64,000 nt of DNA from Deinococcus aquaedulcis (GCF_019693445.1 NZ_JAHRBL010000009.1:62001-126000), one strand, 5' to 3'; numbered from the stretch's first letter, positions 50,363 through 61,999 are shown. Program-made: numbers and translations. The notes: generated by a model not told the origin, from the letters alone.

Positions 50363-52587
<2,225 letters not shown>

Positions 52588-52591
<4 letters not shown>

Positions 52592-53340
52592 GAAAGCTCC
52601 TTGGGGGATGAAAGAAGGCGGGCCGCGTCGCCCAGGCGAAGAGGGCCCGGCTGCACCACCTGGGCCAGCACGCCAAAACACGCGTCCGGGTGCAGGGTGG
52701 CGATGGTTTTCAGGATGTGGGGGTCAGCGGGCACCCCGGGCTGCGCCATGTTGACCATCACGCAGCGGGGCATGGGGGCCACGATCTGGATCGTCAGGGT
52801 ATCCCCGATCACCAGTTGCCGGCCCAGCCAGCGTTCCTCGAGGTGTTCGGGCGCCGGGCCGGTGTCCAGCAGCAGGTTGTGCCGGAAGTGCCCGCTGGCC
52901 ACCGGGGCGCCGTGGGCCTGGGCCAGCCACGCCAGGGCCGAGGTGGTGAGCAGGTGCAGCGGCCCTTCGTCGAAATGCGAAATGGGGCCTTCGGGGGTCA
53001 CCCGAACCGTTCGGCCAGTGGCCTGACAGAGCGCGGCGGTCGCCGTTTCGCTGGTGGCAGGCTGCAGCGAGCCGTCCGGCAAGGTCAGCTGAGGTTCCGC
53101 CGCGCCTGCGGGCAGGGCTGCTTGAAAACCCAGCAGCCCGTCCATGCGCCGGAAGCGCCGGGTGCTCTTGCCGGAGCCGAACTTGCCGTCCTCGTTCGTC
53201 ACCGCCCAGGCGCGGTCGCCAACCAGCCCACGCCGCGTGACCTGCACCTCACCCAGCGCCTCGCCCCCCACCGATTTGATGGGGTAGCGGTAGAGCTCGG
53301 TGACCTGTCCGGTCATACCCGGCGCGGGGAATGGGGTCAT
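52588..53340 (-). CDS. MOSC domain protein
   Basis: A 250-residue protein: MOSC N-terminal beta-barrel ([35 protein letters not shown]) and MOSC core ([36 protein letters not shown]) with the conserved Cys near residue 195. MOSC domains bind molybdenum cofactor and move sulfur; the family includes mARC-like reductases. It overlaps both neighbours by 4 nt (ATGA), so it is embedded in the purine operon although its function is unrelated on present knowledge. Confidence 0.9.
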
Positions 53341-53828
53341 GACAGCTCCCGGACCACCAGGGCGATCTGGCCCCGGTGATAGGCAATGTGCCGCACGTGG
53401 TACGACAGACTATCCAGCACGCCTCGCTGTTTGCCCAGGGCCATGAAGGTGGCCTTGGGGGTCAAGCGGTCGGCGGGAGCGGTGTGCAGAGCGTCCTGTG
53501 CTCCAGCGAACACGTCCGCCACGGCGCCAATGATGGTGGGCGCGCTGTCCTGTGCTGTGGCCCGTGTGGGTCCGGTCACGGCCTTGATCCAGTCGCGGTC
53601 TTCCAGGCCCAGGTAGCCGTAGGTCCGTTGGGGGTCAATGTCGCCCAGACCGGCCTGTACGGTGGCCCGGGTCCAGTCCATCACATGCAGGGCGTGCCAC
53701 GCCGCACTGTGGCCGGTGCGCGGCTGCCCATGAAACAGCGCAGCCGGGCAAGCCCTGAGGGCCGCCAGAAACGCGCTGCACTCGGCGGCCAGTAACTGGG
53801 TCATCAGGGCGCGGCGGGCTTCTTCCAT
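53337..53828 (-). CDS. DinB-superfamily protein 1
   Basis: A 163-residue four-helix-bundle protein. The metal-binding histidines are visible as WHALHVMDW near residue 47 and [14 protein letters not shown] near the C-terminus. DinB/YfiT proteins are metal-dependent, often thiol-S-transferases using bacillithiol or mycothiol. It overlaps the MOSC start by ATGA and follows a paralogue directly. Confidence 0.88.
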   Translation of the reverse strand: MEEARRALMTQLLAAECSAFLAALRACPAALFHGQPRTGHSAAWHALHVMDWTRATVQAGLGDIDPQRTYGYLGLEDRDWIKAVTGPTRATAQDSAPTIIGAVADVFAGAQDALHTAPADRLTPKATFMALGKQRGVLDSLSYHVRHIAYHRGQIALVVRELS

Positions 53829-53829
53829 C

Positions 53830-54327
53830 TCAGTCCTGTTTCAGGGCCAAGTTCAGTTGGCCACGGTGGTAGGCGATGTGCCGCAGATGCAGGCTTAGGC
53901 CGTCCAAGCGTCTGCGCACGCCGCCAGGGGCCGGGGGGGAACGCAGGTCGTCGGTGAGTTGGTCATCCCGCAGGGCCCGCAGGTGCGCCTCCAGCTCCGC
54001 GCCCATCCGGTCCAGTTCGGCCAGCACGGCGGTCTTGCCGTCGGCGGCCGTGACAGGCGGGGTGCCGCGCGCAAACCCCATCCGGGCGTCGTTCTCCCAG
54101 CCCAGATGGTCATAGGTCGGGCTGAAATCCTGGAACACGAAAAAGCGCAGCCACTCTGCCACGTGCAAGGCGTGCCACGCGGGGCTGTGGCCCAGGCGGG
54201 GGGCATCAAAGCCTTCGTCGGGAACCGCGTCCAGCGCTGCACGGAACAGCGCCAGTTCGGTGGCGTAGGCCTGGGCCAGGAAGGTCTGGACCGTCATGGG
54301 GTGCCCAGTCATTGGGTGCGCAGTCAT
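53830..54327 (-). CDS. DinB-superfamily protein 2
   Basis: A 165-residue paralogue of the next gene, sharing [18 protein letters not shown] and [17 protein letters not shown] with the three-histidine pattern. Three in-frame ATGs occur at the start ([16 protein letters not shown]); the last would lie about 10 residues in. The first overlaps the purQ stop by ATGA. Tandem duplication within the operon is likely. Confidence 0.87.
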   Translation of the reverse strand: MTAHPMTGHPMTVQTFLAQAYATELALFRAALDAVPDEGFDAPRLGHSPAWHALHVAEWLRFFVFQDFSPTYDHLGWENDARMGFARGTPPVTAADGKTAVLAELDRMGAELEAHLRALRDDQLTDDLRSPPAPGGVRRRLDGLSLHLRHIAYHRGQLNLALKQD

Positions 54328-54995
54328 CGGCTGATCAGGGCGCCCTTGAGGCTCTCGAACAGCCCCTGGCCGTCCTCGCTGCCCAGCAGGGCCTCAACCG
54401 CACGCTCGGGGTGGGGCATCATGCCCAGCACGGTGCCGCGCGCATTCACAATGCCCGCAATGTCGTTGAGGCTGCCGTTGGGGTTGTCCACGTAGCGGAA
54501 GACCACCTGTCCCTCGCCTTCCAGCCGCGCAATCGTCTCGGCGTCGGCGTAGTAGTTGCCCTCGCCGTGGGCGATGGGAATCTCGATGATCTGCCCGGCC
54601 TGGTAGGCGCGGGTGAAGGCCGTGCCCGCGTTCTCCACGCGCAGGTGCACGGGGCGGCACATGAAATGCAGTTCGCGGTTGCGGCTTAGGGCGCCGGGCA
54701 GCAGCCCGCTTTCAGTGAGCACCTGAAAGCCGTTGCACACGCCCAGCACGAAGCCGCCGCGCTCGGCATGGGCTTTCACCGCACCCATGATGGGGCTGCG
54801 GGCCGCAATCGCCCCGCTGCGCAGGTGGTCGCCGTAGGAAAAGCCGCCGGGCAGGAACACGAGGTCGGTGCCCTGGGGCAACCCGGCCTCGGTGTGCCAC
54901 ACGAACTGGGCGCGGTCATCCAACAGCAGCCGCGCGGCGTGCAGGGCGTCGGCGTCGCAGTTCGAGCCAGGAAATTGGATGACGGCGACCTTCAT
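54324..54995 (-). CDS. purQ: Phosphoribosylformylglycinamidine synthase subunit PurQ
   Basis: A 223-residue class I glutamine amidotransferase giving ammonia to PurL. The start [16 protein letters not shown], the nucleophile in [10 protein letters not shown] and the GMMPHPERA catalytic His/Glu are all present. It overlaps the cupin upstream and the DinB gene downstream by 4 nt each. Confidence 0.97.
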   Translation of the reverse strand: MKVAVIQFPGSNCDADALHAARLLLDDRAQFVWHTEAGLPQGTDLVFLPGGFSYGDHLRSGAIAARSPIMGAVKAHAERGGFVLGVCNGFQVLTESGLLPGALSRNRELHFMCRPVHLRVENAGTAFTRAYQAGQIIEIPIAHGEGNYYADAETIARLEGEGQVVFRYVDNPNGSLNDIAGIVNARGTVLGMMPHPERAVEALLGSEDGQGLFESLKGALISR

Positions 54996-55363
54996 AGGCG
55001 CTCCAGCTGCGCCACGGTGCGCTCGCTCGTCACGTTGCCCGTGTTCAGGGTGCTGGCAGGTTCAAACATCATGATCCAGGTCTCCTCGGTTTCGGCCACT
55101 GGCAGGTGCTCCACGCCGCGCGGCACCACCAGCAGGTCGCCTTCGTGTAGTACGGCGTCGCCGTCTCTGAATTTCAGGCGCAGCGTGCCGCGCACCACAA
55201 AAAACAGCTCGTCCTCGTGTTCGTGGTGGTGCCACTGAAACTCGCCGCTGATCTTGGCCAGCTTCACCTGCTGGCCATTCAGTTCGGCCACCACCTTGGG
55301 GGACCAGTGCTCGCTGAACAGCCCAAACTTGGCGTTCAGATTCACCACCGGCGGCACGCTCAC
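54992..55363 (-). CDS. Cupin domain protein
   Basis: A 123-residue single-domain cupin. Motif 1 is [26 protein letters not shown] with three possible His ligands and Glu, motif 2 is [18 protein letters not shown]. It has an intact metal site, but substrate is unknown. It overlaps purS and purQ by 4 nt each, so it sits inside the PurS-PurQ pair. Confidence 0.9.
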   Translation of the reverse strand: MSVPPVVNLNAKFGLFSEHWSPKVVAELNGQQVKLAKISGEFQWHHHEHEDELFFVVRGTLRLKFRDGDAVLHEGDLLVVPRGVEHLPVAETEETWIMMFEPASTLNTGNVTSERTVAQLERL

Positions 55364-55611
55364 GCGCCTTCCAGCTCCCAGCGGGCGTCTTCCATCACGG
55401 GGTTCGAGAGCACGTTCTCGGTGATGTCTTTCAGCTGCGCTTCCACGTCCTCGCGGCGGCCGTGCAGCGTCAGTTCGATGTACTTGCCCACGCGCACGCC
55501 CGACACGTTGCCGTGCTCCAGGTGCGACAGCGCGCGCTCCACGGTGCGCCCCTGGGGGTCAAGAATGCTGGGCTTGAGGGTCACGAAGACTTTGGCTTTG
55601 TAGGTGGACAT
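55360..55611 (-). CDS. purS: Phosphoribosylformylglycinamidine synthase subunit PurS
   Basis: An 83-residue protein: KAKVFVTLKPSILDPQGRTVERALSHL, VSGVRVGKYIELTL and EDVEAQLKDITENVLSNPVMEDARWELE are typical PurS. It bridges PurL and PurQ. It follows purC with 54 nt between. Confidence 0.96.
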   Translation of the reverse strand: MSTYKAKVFVTLKPSILDPQGRTVERALSHLEHGNVSGVRVGKYIELTLHGRREDVEAQLKDITENVLSNPVMEDARWELEGA

Positions 55612-55634
55612 GGGGGCTCCTTGGGGGTCGAGAG

Positions 55635-55682
55635 GTCGAGAAGTCGAGGGGTTCAGGATGCGTCGTTACTCGACTTCTCGAC
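55635..55682. repeat. Inverted repeat at the end of purC
   Basis: GTCGAGAAGTCGAG (55635-55648) and CTCGACTTCTCGAC (55669-55682) form a 14-bp stem, with further GTCGAG/CTCGAC units around. The right arm overlaps the last codons of purC and encodes its C-terminal SREVE. Confidence 0.7.
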
Positions 55683-56415
55683 TCTTCGACTCCTCGACAT
55701 CCTGTGTCACGCGCCGCAGCATCTCGCTGTACGCGTCTTCCACGCCGCCCAGATCGCGGCGGAAGCGGTCTTTGTCCAGCTTCTCGCTCGTTTGGGCGTC
55801 CCAGAAGCGGCAGGTGTCGGGGCTGATCTCGTCGGCCAGAACCACCTCGCCGTCAGCGGTGGTGCCGAACTCCAGCTTGAAGTCAATCAGGCGCACGCCG
55901 CGCGCCGCGAAGTAGGGCACCAGGAACGCCTGCACCTGCAGGGCCAGCTCGCGGATCCGGGTCAGCTGGGCCGGGGTGGCCCAGCCCAGGGCCACGGCGG
56001 TATCGGTGTTGATCAGGGGATCGCCCAGGGCGTCGCTCTTGTAGCAGTACTCCACCACTGGGCGCGAGAGGGGGGTGCCTTCTTCAATGCCCAGCCGCTT
56101 GCTGAATGACCCGGCCGCCACGTTGCGCACGATCACTTCCACCGGAATGATCGTCACGGCGCGCACGCGCTGTTCCGTATCGCTGAGTTTCTCCAGAAAG
56201 TGGGTGGGCACGCCGGCCTGCTCCAGCTGCGGAAACAGGTGGGCGGTAATGGCGTTGTTGATGGCTCCCTTGCCGCCAATCTGCGCCTTCTTGACCCCGT
56301 TGAAGGCGGTGGCGTCATCCTTGTACGCCACGATGTATTCGTGCTCGTGGTCGGTGGCGTACACGCGCTTGGCCTTGCCTTCGTACTTCAGTTCGCCTCG
56401 GGTGCGCTGGGTCAT
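55666..56415 (-). CDS. purC: Phosphoribosylaminoimidazole-succinocarboxamide synthase
   Basis: A 249-residue SAICAR synthetase starting [20 protein letters not shown] at 56415. Signatures are [39 protein letters not shown] and [41 protein letters not shown] precedes the ATG. The last residues [10 protein letters not shown] are encoded by an inverted repeat rather than conserved sequence. It is the first gene of the pur operon. Confidence 0.97.
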   Translation of the reverse strand: MTQRTRGELKYEGKAKRVYATDHEHEYIVAYKDDATAFNGVKKAQIGGKGAINNAITAHLFPQLEQAGVPTHFLEKLSDTEQRVRAVTIIPVEVIVRNVAAGSFSKRLGIEEGTPLSRPVVEYCYKSDALGDPLINTDTAVALGWATPAQLTRIRELALQVQAFLVPYFAARGVRLIDFKLEFGTTADGEVVLADEISPDTCRFWDAQTSEKLDKDRFRRDLGGVEDAYSEMLRRVTQDVEESKSREVE

Positions 56416-56760
56416 ACCGTCTCCCTGTGGGGGCGTGGCGCGGGGCCACACGTAGGACAGGCGTCCCCCGAAACCGTGCCGGGGCGACGCCTGAATGTCG
56501 CGGTGCTGAACATATGGGCTCCAGTCGCCGTCTCTCGGACGGACTTACCGCGCGCTGGCGCGGGGCGTCTCTCTGGACGCGGAGTGGAAGGTGGTGTGCA
56601 GGGCCCCCAAGAGGCCTGCCGTGCCCCAGCGTAACACCCCCGCGCCTTCACGCGCCGGGGGTGTTCAGAGGACTGGGACGAAATGCGGCGGGGCCGCCCT
56701 GAAATTCCCCCGTACAGATCCGGTAGAGGGCCCGGGCCCCAGGCGCAGACAATAGGCGGC
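56416..56760. other. Control region between purC and the Ada/AlkA gene
   Basis: 345 bp between divergent genes. It holds the purC leader with the hairpin at 56459-56492, a direct repeat on the minus strand (GTCCaGAGAGACG and GTCCGAGAGACGG, about 56535-56580), and a terminator-like stem AACACCCCCG/CGGGGGTGTT (56633-56665), odd for a divergent region. A -10 box for purC is not obvious. Confidence 0.5.
56459..56492 (-). promoter_or_regulatory. Hairpin in the purC leader
   Basis: AGGCGTC/GACGCCT and inner CCCCG/CGGGG stems with a 9-nt loop, ending about 44 nt before purC. It could be an attenuation or protein-binding element; it does not match the guanine or PRPP riboswitch cores that I can recall. 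Confidence 0.4.
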
Positions 56761-58221
56761 ATGCCTGCTCTGCCGTACTCGCGCGATTTCATGCTGGAGC
56801 GGATGTTCGCCGCCGACGCGGCGTTCGACGGCCTGTTTTACACCGGCGTAACAAGTACCGGCATCTTCTGTCTGCCGTCGTGCCGGGCGCGCAAGCCGCT
56901 GCCCGCGCATGTGGCCTTTCATGCCACCCCCGCCCAAGCCCGCGCCGCCGGGCTGCGCGCCTGCCGCCGCTGCCACCCCGAGGCCTTTGGCGCTGGGGTG
57001 CCCCCGGAAGAAGCCGCGTTCTGGACTGCCCTGTCCGGGGTGCCAGTGGCCGAGGTGCCGGGTGCGCGCGACCTGGCCCGGCGGCTGGGGGTGGGCCGGG
57101 GCGCGCTGCACCGCCTGTGCCGCGACCACCTGCAGCGCCCGCCCGCCGCGTGGCTGGCCCGTGAGCGGGTGCGTCTGGCTGCCGGGCGGCTGCTGGCCGA
57201 GCCCGACACCTCGGTGGCCGGGGTGGCGTTCGAGGCAGGCTACGGCAGCCTCTCGGCCTTTGGGGCGCAGTTCCGGCGGGGCATGGGGGTGTCGCCGCAA
57301 GCCTTCCGGCAGGGGCTGGCCCAGGGCGGCTGGACGTTGGCCCTGCCCGGCGACTTCCGGGCCCTGGAGGTGCGGCGCGACCTGGGCCGCGACCCACGCA
57401 GCCCCACGGCCCAGGTGCAGGGCCAGCGGGTCACGCTGGGCTGGCGCTTGCCCTCCGGGGCGCGCCGCATCACGCTGACCTTTTCGGGCGAGGAGGGCGG
57501 CACCGTCACTGTGAGGGCTGAACCGGGCGGCCCTCTGTCCCCTGCCGACGCGCTGGCCCTGCACGATCTGACGTGGCGGGCGCTGGGGCTGAGCGCAGCG
57601 GGGGCGGGCCCCCTGCCTGCCCCCCTGCCTACGGCGGCGCTCGCGGTGCCCCCGGGGCTGCGCGTGCCGCTGGTGCCGGACCTCTTTGACGGCCTTGTGT
57701 GGGCGGTGGTGGGCCAGCAGGTCACCTTTGCCCATGCCTGCACCCTGCGGCGGCGGCTGGTGGAGCGCTGCGGCGCCCCGCTGGGCGAGGGCCTGTGGGC
57801 GCCCCCCACGCCAGAGGCCGTGGCGACGCTGCCCCCGGCCGACCTGCGCGCCCTGGGCCTGACCGGCGCCCGCGCCGACCTGCTGCGGCGACTGGCGGGG
57901 CGGGTGGCCCGGCAGGAACTGAACCTGTCGGCCCTGGCCCGGGGGCCAGTGGGCGCGGCGCGGCGCACGCTGCGGGCGGTGCCCGGCATTGGCCCCTGGA
58001 CCGCCGAATACGTGCTGCTGCGCGTGCTGGGCTTTCCCGATGTGGTCCCGGCCGGGGACGCGGCGCTGGCGGCGGCCCTGCAGTGGGCCCACCAGCTGCC
58101 CCGGCGCCCCGATCCCCCGCAGGTGCAGGCCCTCCTGGCCCCGTACGCCCCGCAGCGCAGCGCGGCGGTCTTTTCTCTCTGGCACCACGTTCATCCCAAA
58201 GGAGCTGCCCATGACTCTTGA
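56761..58221 (+). CDS. Ada/AlkA fusion: methylphosphotriester sensor plus 3-methyladenine DNA glycosylase
   Basis: A 486-residue repair protein. The N-terminal Ada zinc domain has the four cysteines Cys37, Cys41, Cys68 and Cys71 (GIFCLPSC, RACRRC). An AraC-type helix-turn-helix follows (LARRLGVGRGALHRLCRDHL, VAFEAGYGSLSAFGAQFRRGMGVSPQAFR). The C-terminal AlkA glycosylase has the helix-hairpin-helix VPGIGPWTAEYVLLRVLG and the catalytic Asp in VPAGDAAL. It excises alkylated bases and can switch on expression when methylated. The O6-methylguanine transferase domain is absent. Start ATG 56761. Confidence 0.95.
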   Translation: MPALPYSRDFMLERMFAADAAFDGLFYTGVTSTGIFCLPSCRARKPLPAHVAFHATPAQARAAGLRACRRCHPEAFGAGVPPEEAAFWTALSGVPVAEVPGARDLARRLGVGRGALHRLCRDHLQRPPAAWLARERVRLAAGRLLAEPDTSVAGVAFEAGYGSLSAFGAQFRRGMGVSPQAFRQGLAQGGWTLALPGDFRALEVRRDLGRDPRSPTAQVQGQRVTLGWRLPSGARRITLTFSGEEGGTVTVRAEPGGPLSPADALALHDLTWRALGLSAAGAGPLPAPLPTAALAVPPGLRVPLVPDLFDGLVWAVVGQQVTFAHACTLRRRLVERCGAPLGEGLWAPPTPEAVATLPPADLRALGLTGARADLLRRLAGRVARQELNLSALARGPVGAARRTLRAVPGIGPWTAEYVLLRVLGFPDVVPAGDAALAAALQWAHQLPRRPDPPQVQALLAPYAPQRSAAVFSLWHHVHPKGAAHDS

Positions 58222-59083
58222 ATCCCTCCAGCCCTCGCCTCCGTCCCTGACCGAGACCGCCGCCCGCGCCGAGCAGTTGCGCGCCCTGCATGCCAGCGGC
58301 CTCGTGCTGCCCAACGCCTGGGACGCCCTGAGCGCCCGGCTCCTACAGGAAGCAGGGTTTTCCGCCATTGGCACCACCAGCGCGGGGGTGGCCTTTGCCC
58401 TGGGCCAGCCCGACGGCCAGGTGCTGCCCCGCGCGGACGGCCTGCAGGCCCTGGCCCGTATGGTGGCAGCGGTGCAGGTGCCCGTCACCGCCGACCTCGA
58501 AGCGGGGTACGGCCACTCCCCTGAAGACGTGGCCCAGACGGTCCAGGCTGCCGTGGAGCTGGGGGCGGCGGGCGTGAATCTGGAAGACGCCACCGGGGAG
58601 GCCCACGCGCCGCTGTACCCGCTGGCCGCCCAGGTGGCGCGGCTGACCGCTGCCCGCGAGGCGGCGGATGCCCTGGGCGTGCCCCTCTATCTGAACGCCC
58701 GCACCGACACCTATTTCACCGCGTTTGGGCAGGACCCGGCCGAGCGGCTGGCCGAAACCATCCGGCGTGGCCGGGCCTATCTGCAGGCCGGCGCTGACAG
58801 CGCGTTCGTGCCCGGCGTGATCGACCCGGCCACCGTGCAGGCGCTGCGCGAGGGCATCGGCGGGCCCGTGGCGGTGATGCTGCAGGCTGGTGGGCCGGGC
58901 GCCCCAGAGTTGCTGGCGGCCGGGGCCTGCCGGGTCAGCGTGGGGCCGGGGTTGCTGCTGGCCGCGCTGGGGCACCTAGCGCAGCTGGCCCAGACCCTGC
59001 GCACCGGGGGCACCTTCACGCCCCCAGCCGCGCTGCCTTTTGCCCAGGTGCAGGGGTGGTTCAGCCCGGCCGCCGTTTCCTGA
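58211..59083 (+). CDS. Isocitrate lyase/PEP mutase family protein
   Basis: A 290-residue alpha/beta-barrel enzyme. Family segments: LVLPNAWDALSARLLQEAGFSAIGTTSAG, VPVTADLEAGYGHSPEDV (metal-binding Asp), GVNLEDATGE and YLNARTDTYF. The catalytic KKCGH of true isocitrate lyases is absent, so it is a small phosphonomutase/oxaloacetase-like member acting on a 2-oxo acid. AAGGAG precedes ATG 58211, which overlaps the AlkA stop by 11 nt. Confidence 0.92.
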   Translation: MTLESLQPSPPSLTETAARAEQLRALHASGLVLPNAWDALSARLLQEAGFSAIGTTSAGVAFALGQPDGQVLPRADGLQALARMVAAVQVPVTADLEAGYGHSPEDVAQTVQAAVELGAAGVNLEDATGEAHAPLYPLAAQVARLTAAREAADALGVPLYLNARTDTYFTAFGQDPAERLAETIRRGRAYLQAGADSAFVPGVIDPATVQALREGIGGPVAVMLQAGGPGAPELLAAGACRVSVGPGLLLAALGHLAQLAQTLRTGGTFTPPAALPFAQVQGWFSPAAVS

Positions 59084-59138
59084 AGCCCTGCGCCAGCTGG
59101 CCGATGTGCCCCGCACGGCCCTCACCCCACACTGGGGC

Positions 59139-59834
59139 ATGGAGTTTTTTGCGCCCGACGGCACGCCTCTGTACGTGAACAGATTGGGCGACGGCCCACC
59201 CCTGCTGCTGCTCTCAGGTGGCCCTGGCTGCGTGAACTATCTGCAACCTGTGGCCCACCTGCTGCCCAGCTGGACCTGCCTGCTGCCCGACCCGCGCGGG
59301 GTGGGCCAGAGCGGCGGTGGCCCGCACGATCTGAGCACGGCCCTGGCCGACATAGAAGCCCTGCGCCAGACCCTGGGCGCCGCGCAGTGGACCGTGCTGG
59401 GCCACTCGTGGGGCGCGGATCTGGGACTGGCCTACGCCCTGGCGCACCCGGAGCGCGTGACCCGGCTGCTGAGCGTGGCCGGCACCGGCATTCAGAATGA
59501 CCGCGACTGGAAAGCCGCCTACGAGGCCGGGCAAGGGCAGGAGCCGGCCCTGGAGGTCGAGTGGAACCCAGATGTTCACCGCGCCCTGATCACCAGCTGG
59601 CGCCAGTTCATCAAGACCCCCGACCTGCTGAGCCGCCTGTCCGTCCTGTCGGTGCCGGTCACGTTCCTGCACATGGAGGCCGATATCCGCCCCGGCTGGC
59701 CTGCGCGGCAACTCGCGGCGCTGCTGCCCCGGGGCGAGTGGGCCGAGGTGCCCGGCGCTCCCCACACCGCCTGGCTGACCCACGCCGGCGCCCTGGGGGC
59801 AGCGCTGCAAACCGCGCTGGGGGCGCCCGCATGA
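59139..59834 (+). CDS. Alpha/beta hydrolase (proline iminopeptidase-like)
   Basis: A 231-residue hydrolase. Oxyanion region LLLLSGGPGCVNYL, nucleophile elbow GHSWGADLGLAYA with Ser near residue 90, and the C-terminal His in APHTAWLTH. The GGPG motif and size recall proline iminopeptidases, but it is shorter. The start at 59139 (MEFFAPDG) follows CACACT by 5 nt; a longer frame from 59040 has no support. Confidence 0.88.
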   Translation: MEFFAPDGTPLYVNRLGDGPPLLLLSGGPGCVNYLQPVAHLLPSWTCLLPDPRGVGQSGGGPHDLSTALADIEALRQTLGAAQWTVLGHSWGADLGLAYALAHPERVTRLLSVAGTGIQNDRDWKAAYEAGQGQEPALEVEWNPDVHRALITSWRQFIKTPDLLSRLSVLSVPVTFLHMEADIRPGWPARQLAALLPRGEWAEVPGAPHTAWLTHAGALGAALQTALGAPA

Positions 59835-60700
59835 GGGTCCTGAACATTGAGGTGCCGCCCCAGCTGGCCGCCCGCTGGCGCACGTGGCTGGCCCCGGAGC
59901 AGCAGCCCCTGTTCCTGACCGCCGCCGAAGCGCACACCTTCGGCCTGAGCACCGTGCCCAGAGCCGACGACGCCCTGGCCCCGGAAACCCGCGACACCTT
60001 CACCGTGTGGGCAGTGGCCCCGCAGGCCGATCAGGTCGTGTGGGTGGACCGGGCGCACTGTGAGGCCCTGCCTCCGGGCCTGCGCCGCGCGCTGCTGCGG
60101 GCCCAGGTAAGCCACGGGCGGGGCAATGTGCCGCTGGGCCGCGCCTACGCCGACCTCTGGCCGGGGCTGCCCAGGGGCCGCCTGCTGTGGGCCCCCGAGC
60201 ACCTCAGCCCCGCCGTGCTGACCCGATGGGCCGAGCGGGATGGGCTGCCCTGCCAGCGGGCGCAGGTGCCCAGCACTGTCTGGGCGGGGGCGGCGGCCCT
60301 TTTGCCCGGGGCGCGGGCGCTGGCCGGCACGTTTCCTGAAGGCAGCGCGGGCAACTGCTTTGGCGCGGTGATGGGCGCGGCGGGGGTCCCCGGCGCCGCG
60401 CAGACCTGGATGGGCCGCAAGCCCTTCGAGGCGTTCCTGCGGGCGCAGGCGCGGCCCGGTGGGCGCGACGACCAGCCCGGCACGGTGCTGGTGTGGCGTA
60501 GCGCAGACGGCCTCGTGCAGCACGCCGCCGTGACCCTGGGCGGCGGCTGGGCCCTGCACAAGCCCGCGCAGACGTGGTGGACGCCCCGGGTGGTGCTGCC
60601 GGTGGTGGCCCTCAAGCACTACTCGCGCAGCCGGGGCCAGCGCCTGGAGCGGTGGCGGTTGGTGGGGGCAGAGGAGGTGCGGCATGGACCCCAGAGATGA
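59831..60700 (+). CDS. Conserved hypothetical with NlpC/P60-like Cys-His pattern
   Basis: A 289-residue protein overlapping the hydrolase by ATGA. The last third has SAGNCFGAVMGAAG (Cys) followed 60 residues later by LVQHAAVTLGGGWALHKPAQ (His), the spacing of papain-fold NlpC/P60 or CHAP-like enzymes, with WW aromatic flank. The N-terminal 180 residues are unrecognised. A cysteine peptidase or amidase role is a guess from these residues. Confidence 0.75.
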   Translation: MRVLNIEVPPQLAARWRTWLAPEQQPLFLTAAEAHTFGLSTVPRADDALAPETRDTFTVWAVAPQADQVVWVDRAHCEALPPGLRRALLRAQVSHGRGNVPLGRAYADLWPGLPRGRLLWAPEHLSPAVLTRWAERDGLPCQRAQVPSTVWAGAAALLPGARALAGTFPEGSAGNCFGAVMGAAGVPGAAQTWMGRKPFEAFLRAQARPGGRDDQPGTVLVWRSADGLVQHAAVTLGGGWALHKPAQTWWTPRVVLPVVALKHYSRSRGQRLERWRLVGAEEVRHGPQR

Positions 60701-60887
60701 AGTAGAGCGACGTTTAAAAGAGCCGCCCTATACAGAGCTGCCCCCGTGGCACTGGCAACTGGAACAACTGAACGGCGACCTCTCGCAATACGACCTCCGC
60801 ATGCTCCTGAGCCTCAAGAACCACTTGGACAATCTATTGAATGGCGCGCTGTATACGCCGCCTGTCAAGGACCTGGCTCCTCTTTGA
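60684..60887 (+). CDS. Small hypothetical protein
   Basis: A 67-residue ORF (MDPRDEVERRLKEPPYTELPPWHWQLEQLNGDL) overlapping the end of the previous gene by 17 nt in another frame. AT-rich relative to its neighbours. No family recognised; it is kept because of its position and plausible amphipathic helix LRMLLSLKNHLDNLLNG. Confidence 0.5.
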   Translation: MDPRDEVERRLKEPPYTELPPWHWQLEQLNGDLSQYDLRMLLSLKNHLDNLLNGALYTPPVKDLAPL

Positions 60888-60973
60888 ATTCCGGAAAGGG
60901 CGAAGAGGCGCACCCTGTTCCTAAGCCCCCTGGCGGATGCCCGGCGGCAGGCGCCCAGCCCATGATGGGCGCC

Positions 60974-61999
60974 ATGAGCCCCCTGACCCTGCGCGACCTG
61001 CGCAAACCCGACGACTTCACTGGTGCCGCCCGCGTGCTCAGTGCCAGCGATCCGGACTGGCCGGTCACCGCCGAGCTGCTGGCGGTGTGGGACGCCGCGC
61101 GCGACCCCGGGCTGTACCACACCGTGGTGGTGGCCGAGCAGGACGGGCAACTGGTGGGCCTGGGTCAGGCCGGCCACGACGACTTTGCCTACGAGGACTG
61201 GCGCTACTTCGGGGCGGTCACCGTGCACCCGGACGCCCGGGGCCAAGGCGTTGGCCGGGCGCTGTACGACGAACTGCTGGCCCGGCTGCGCGCCCGGGGC
61301 GCCCAGGACATCCGCACCATGCTCAGCGACCAGCCGCGCGACGAGGCGGGGCGCGCCTTTCTGGCCCGCCGGGGCTTTACCCGCACCTGGGACCGCTACG
61401 AGTCACGCCTGCACACGGGTGAGCTGAACCTGGGTGTTTTCGACGAGCTGCTGACGGGTGTGGCGGCCCAGGGCATCGAACTGCGCTCGATTGCCGACCT
61501 CGCTGGCGATGAGCACCGCGACTGGCGGCTCTATGAACTGGACTGGCGCCTCTTTCAGGACGTGCCAATGGGGCAGGCCCTGACCAAGCGGCCCTTTGAG
61601 GCGTGGCGCAAACAGGAATTGGACGATCCCACCTTCAGTCACGAGCTGTCCTTTGTGGCCCTGCGTCCGGGCCTGGACGATCCCGAAACCGGCCCCTACG
61701 TGGGCTACAGCACCCTGATGAAAGCCCCCGGCGGCTTCTATGTGATTGGCATGACGGGCGTGCGCCGCGAGGACCGGGGCCTGGGCGTGGCCAAGGCGCT
61801 GAAAGTGGCGGCCATGCGCGCCCTGCACGCGGCCGGCGGCGGCGAGATCCGCACCTTCAACGACCCGCCCAACAAGGCCATGCTGGGCATGAACCGCGCG
61901 CTGGGCTTTCGCCCTGGACCCACCCGCAGCCGGTACGAACTGCACCTGGACCCTGTTACGGGCGAGCGCCGCCCCATCGCCGCTGGGGGCGTGGCATGA
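60974..61999 (+). CDS. Twin-GNAT acetyltransferase 1
   Basis: A 341-residue protein with two GNAT domains. The first has VTVHPDARGQGVGRALYDEL; the second has MTGVRREDRGLGVAKALKVAAM and NKAMLGMNRALGFRPGP. Possible starts are ATG 60962, 60965 or 60974; CATGAT lies 7 nt before the last. First of three tandem paralogues, overlapping the next by ATGA. Mycothiol synthase MshD has the same two-domain layout, but nothing here shows that substrate. Confidence 0.9.
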   Translation: MSPLTLRDLRKPDDFTGAARVLSASDPDWPVTAELLAVWDAARDPGLYHTVVVAEQDGQLVGLGQAGHDDFAYEDWRYFGAVTVHPDARGQGVGRALYDELLARLRARGAQDIRTMLSDQPRDEAGRAFLARRGFTRTWDRYESRLHTGELNLGVFDELLTGVAAQGIELRSIADLAGDEHRDWRLYELDWRLFQDVPMGQALTKRPFEAWRKQELDDPTFSHELSFVALRPGLDDPETGPYVGYSTLMKAPGGFYVIGMTGVRREDRGLGVAKALKVAAMRALHAAGGGEIRTFNDPPNKAMLGMNRALGFRPGPTRSRYELHLDPVTGERRPIAAGGVA

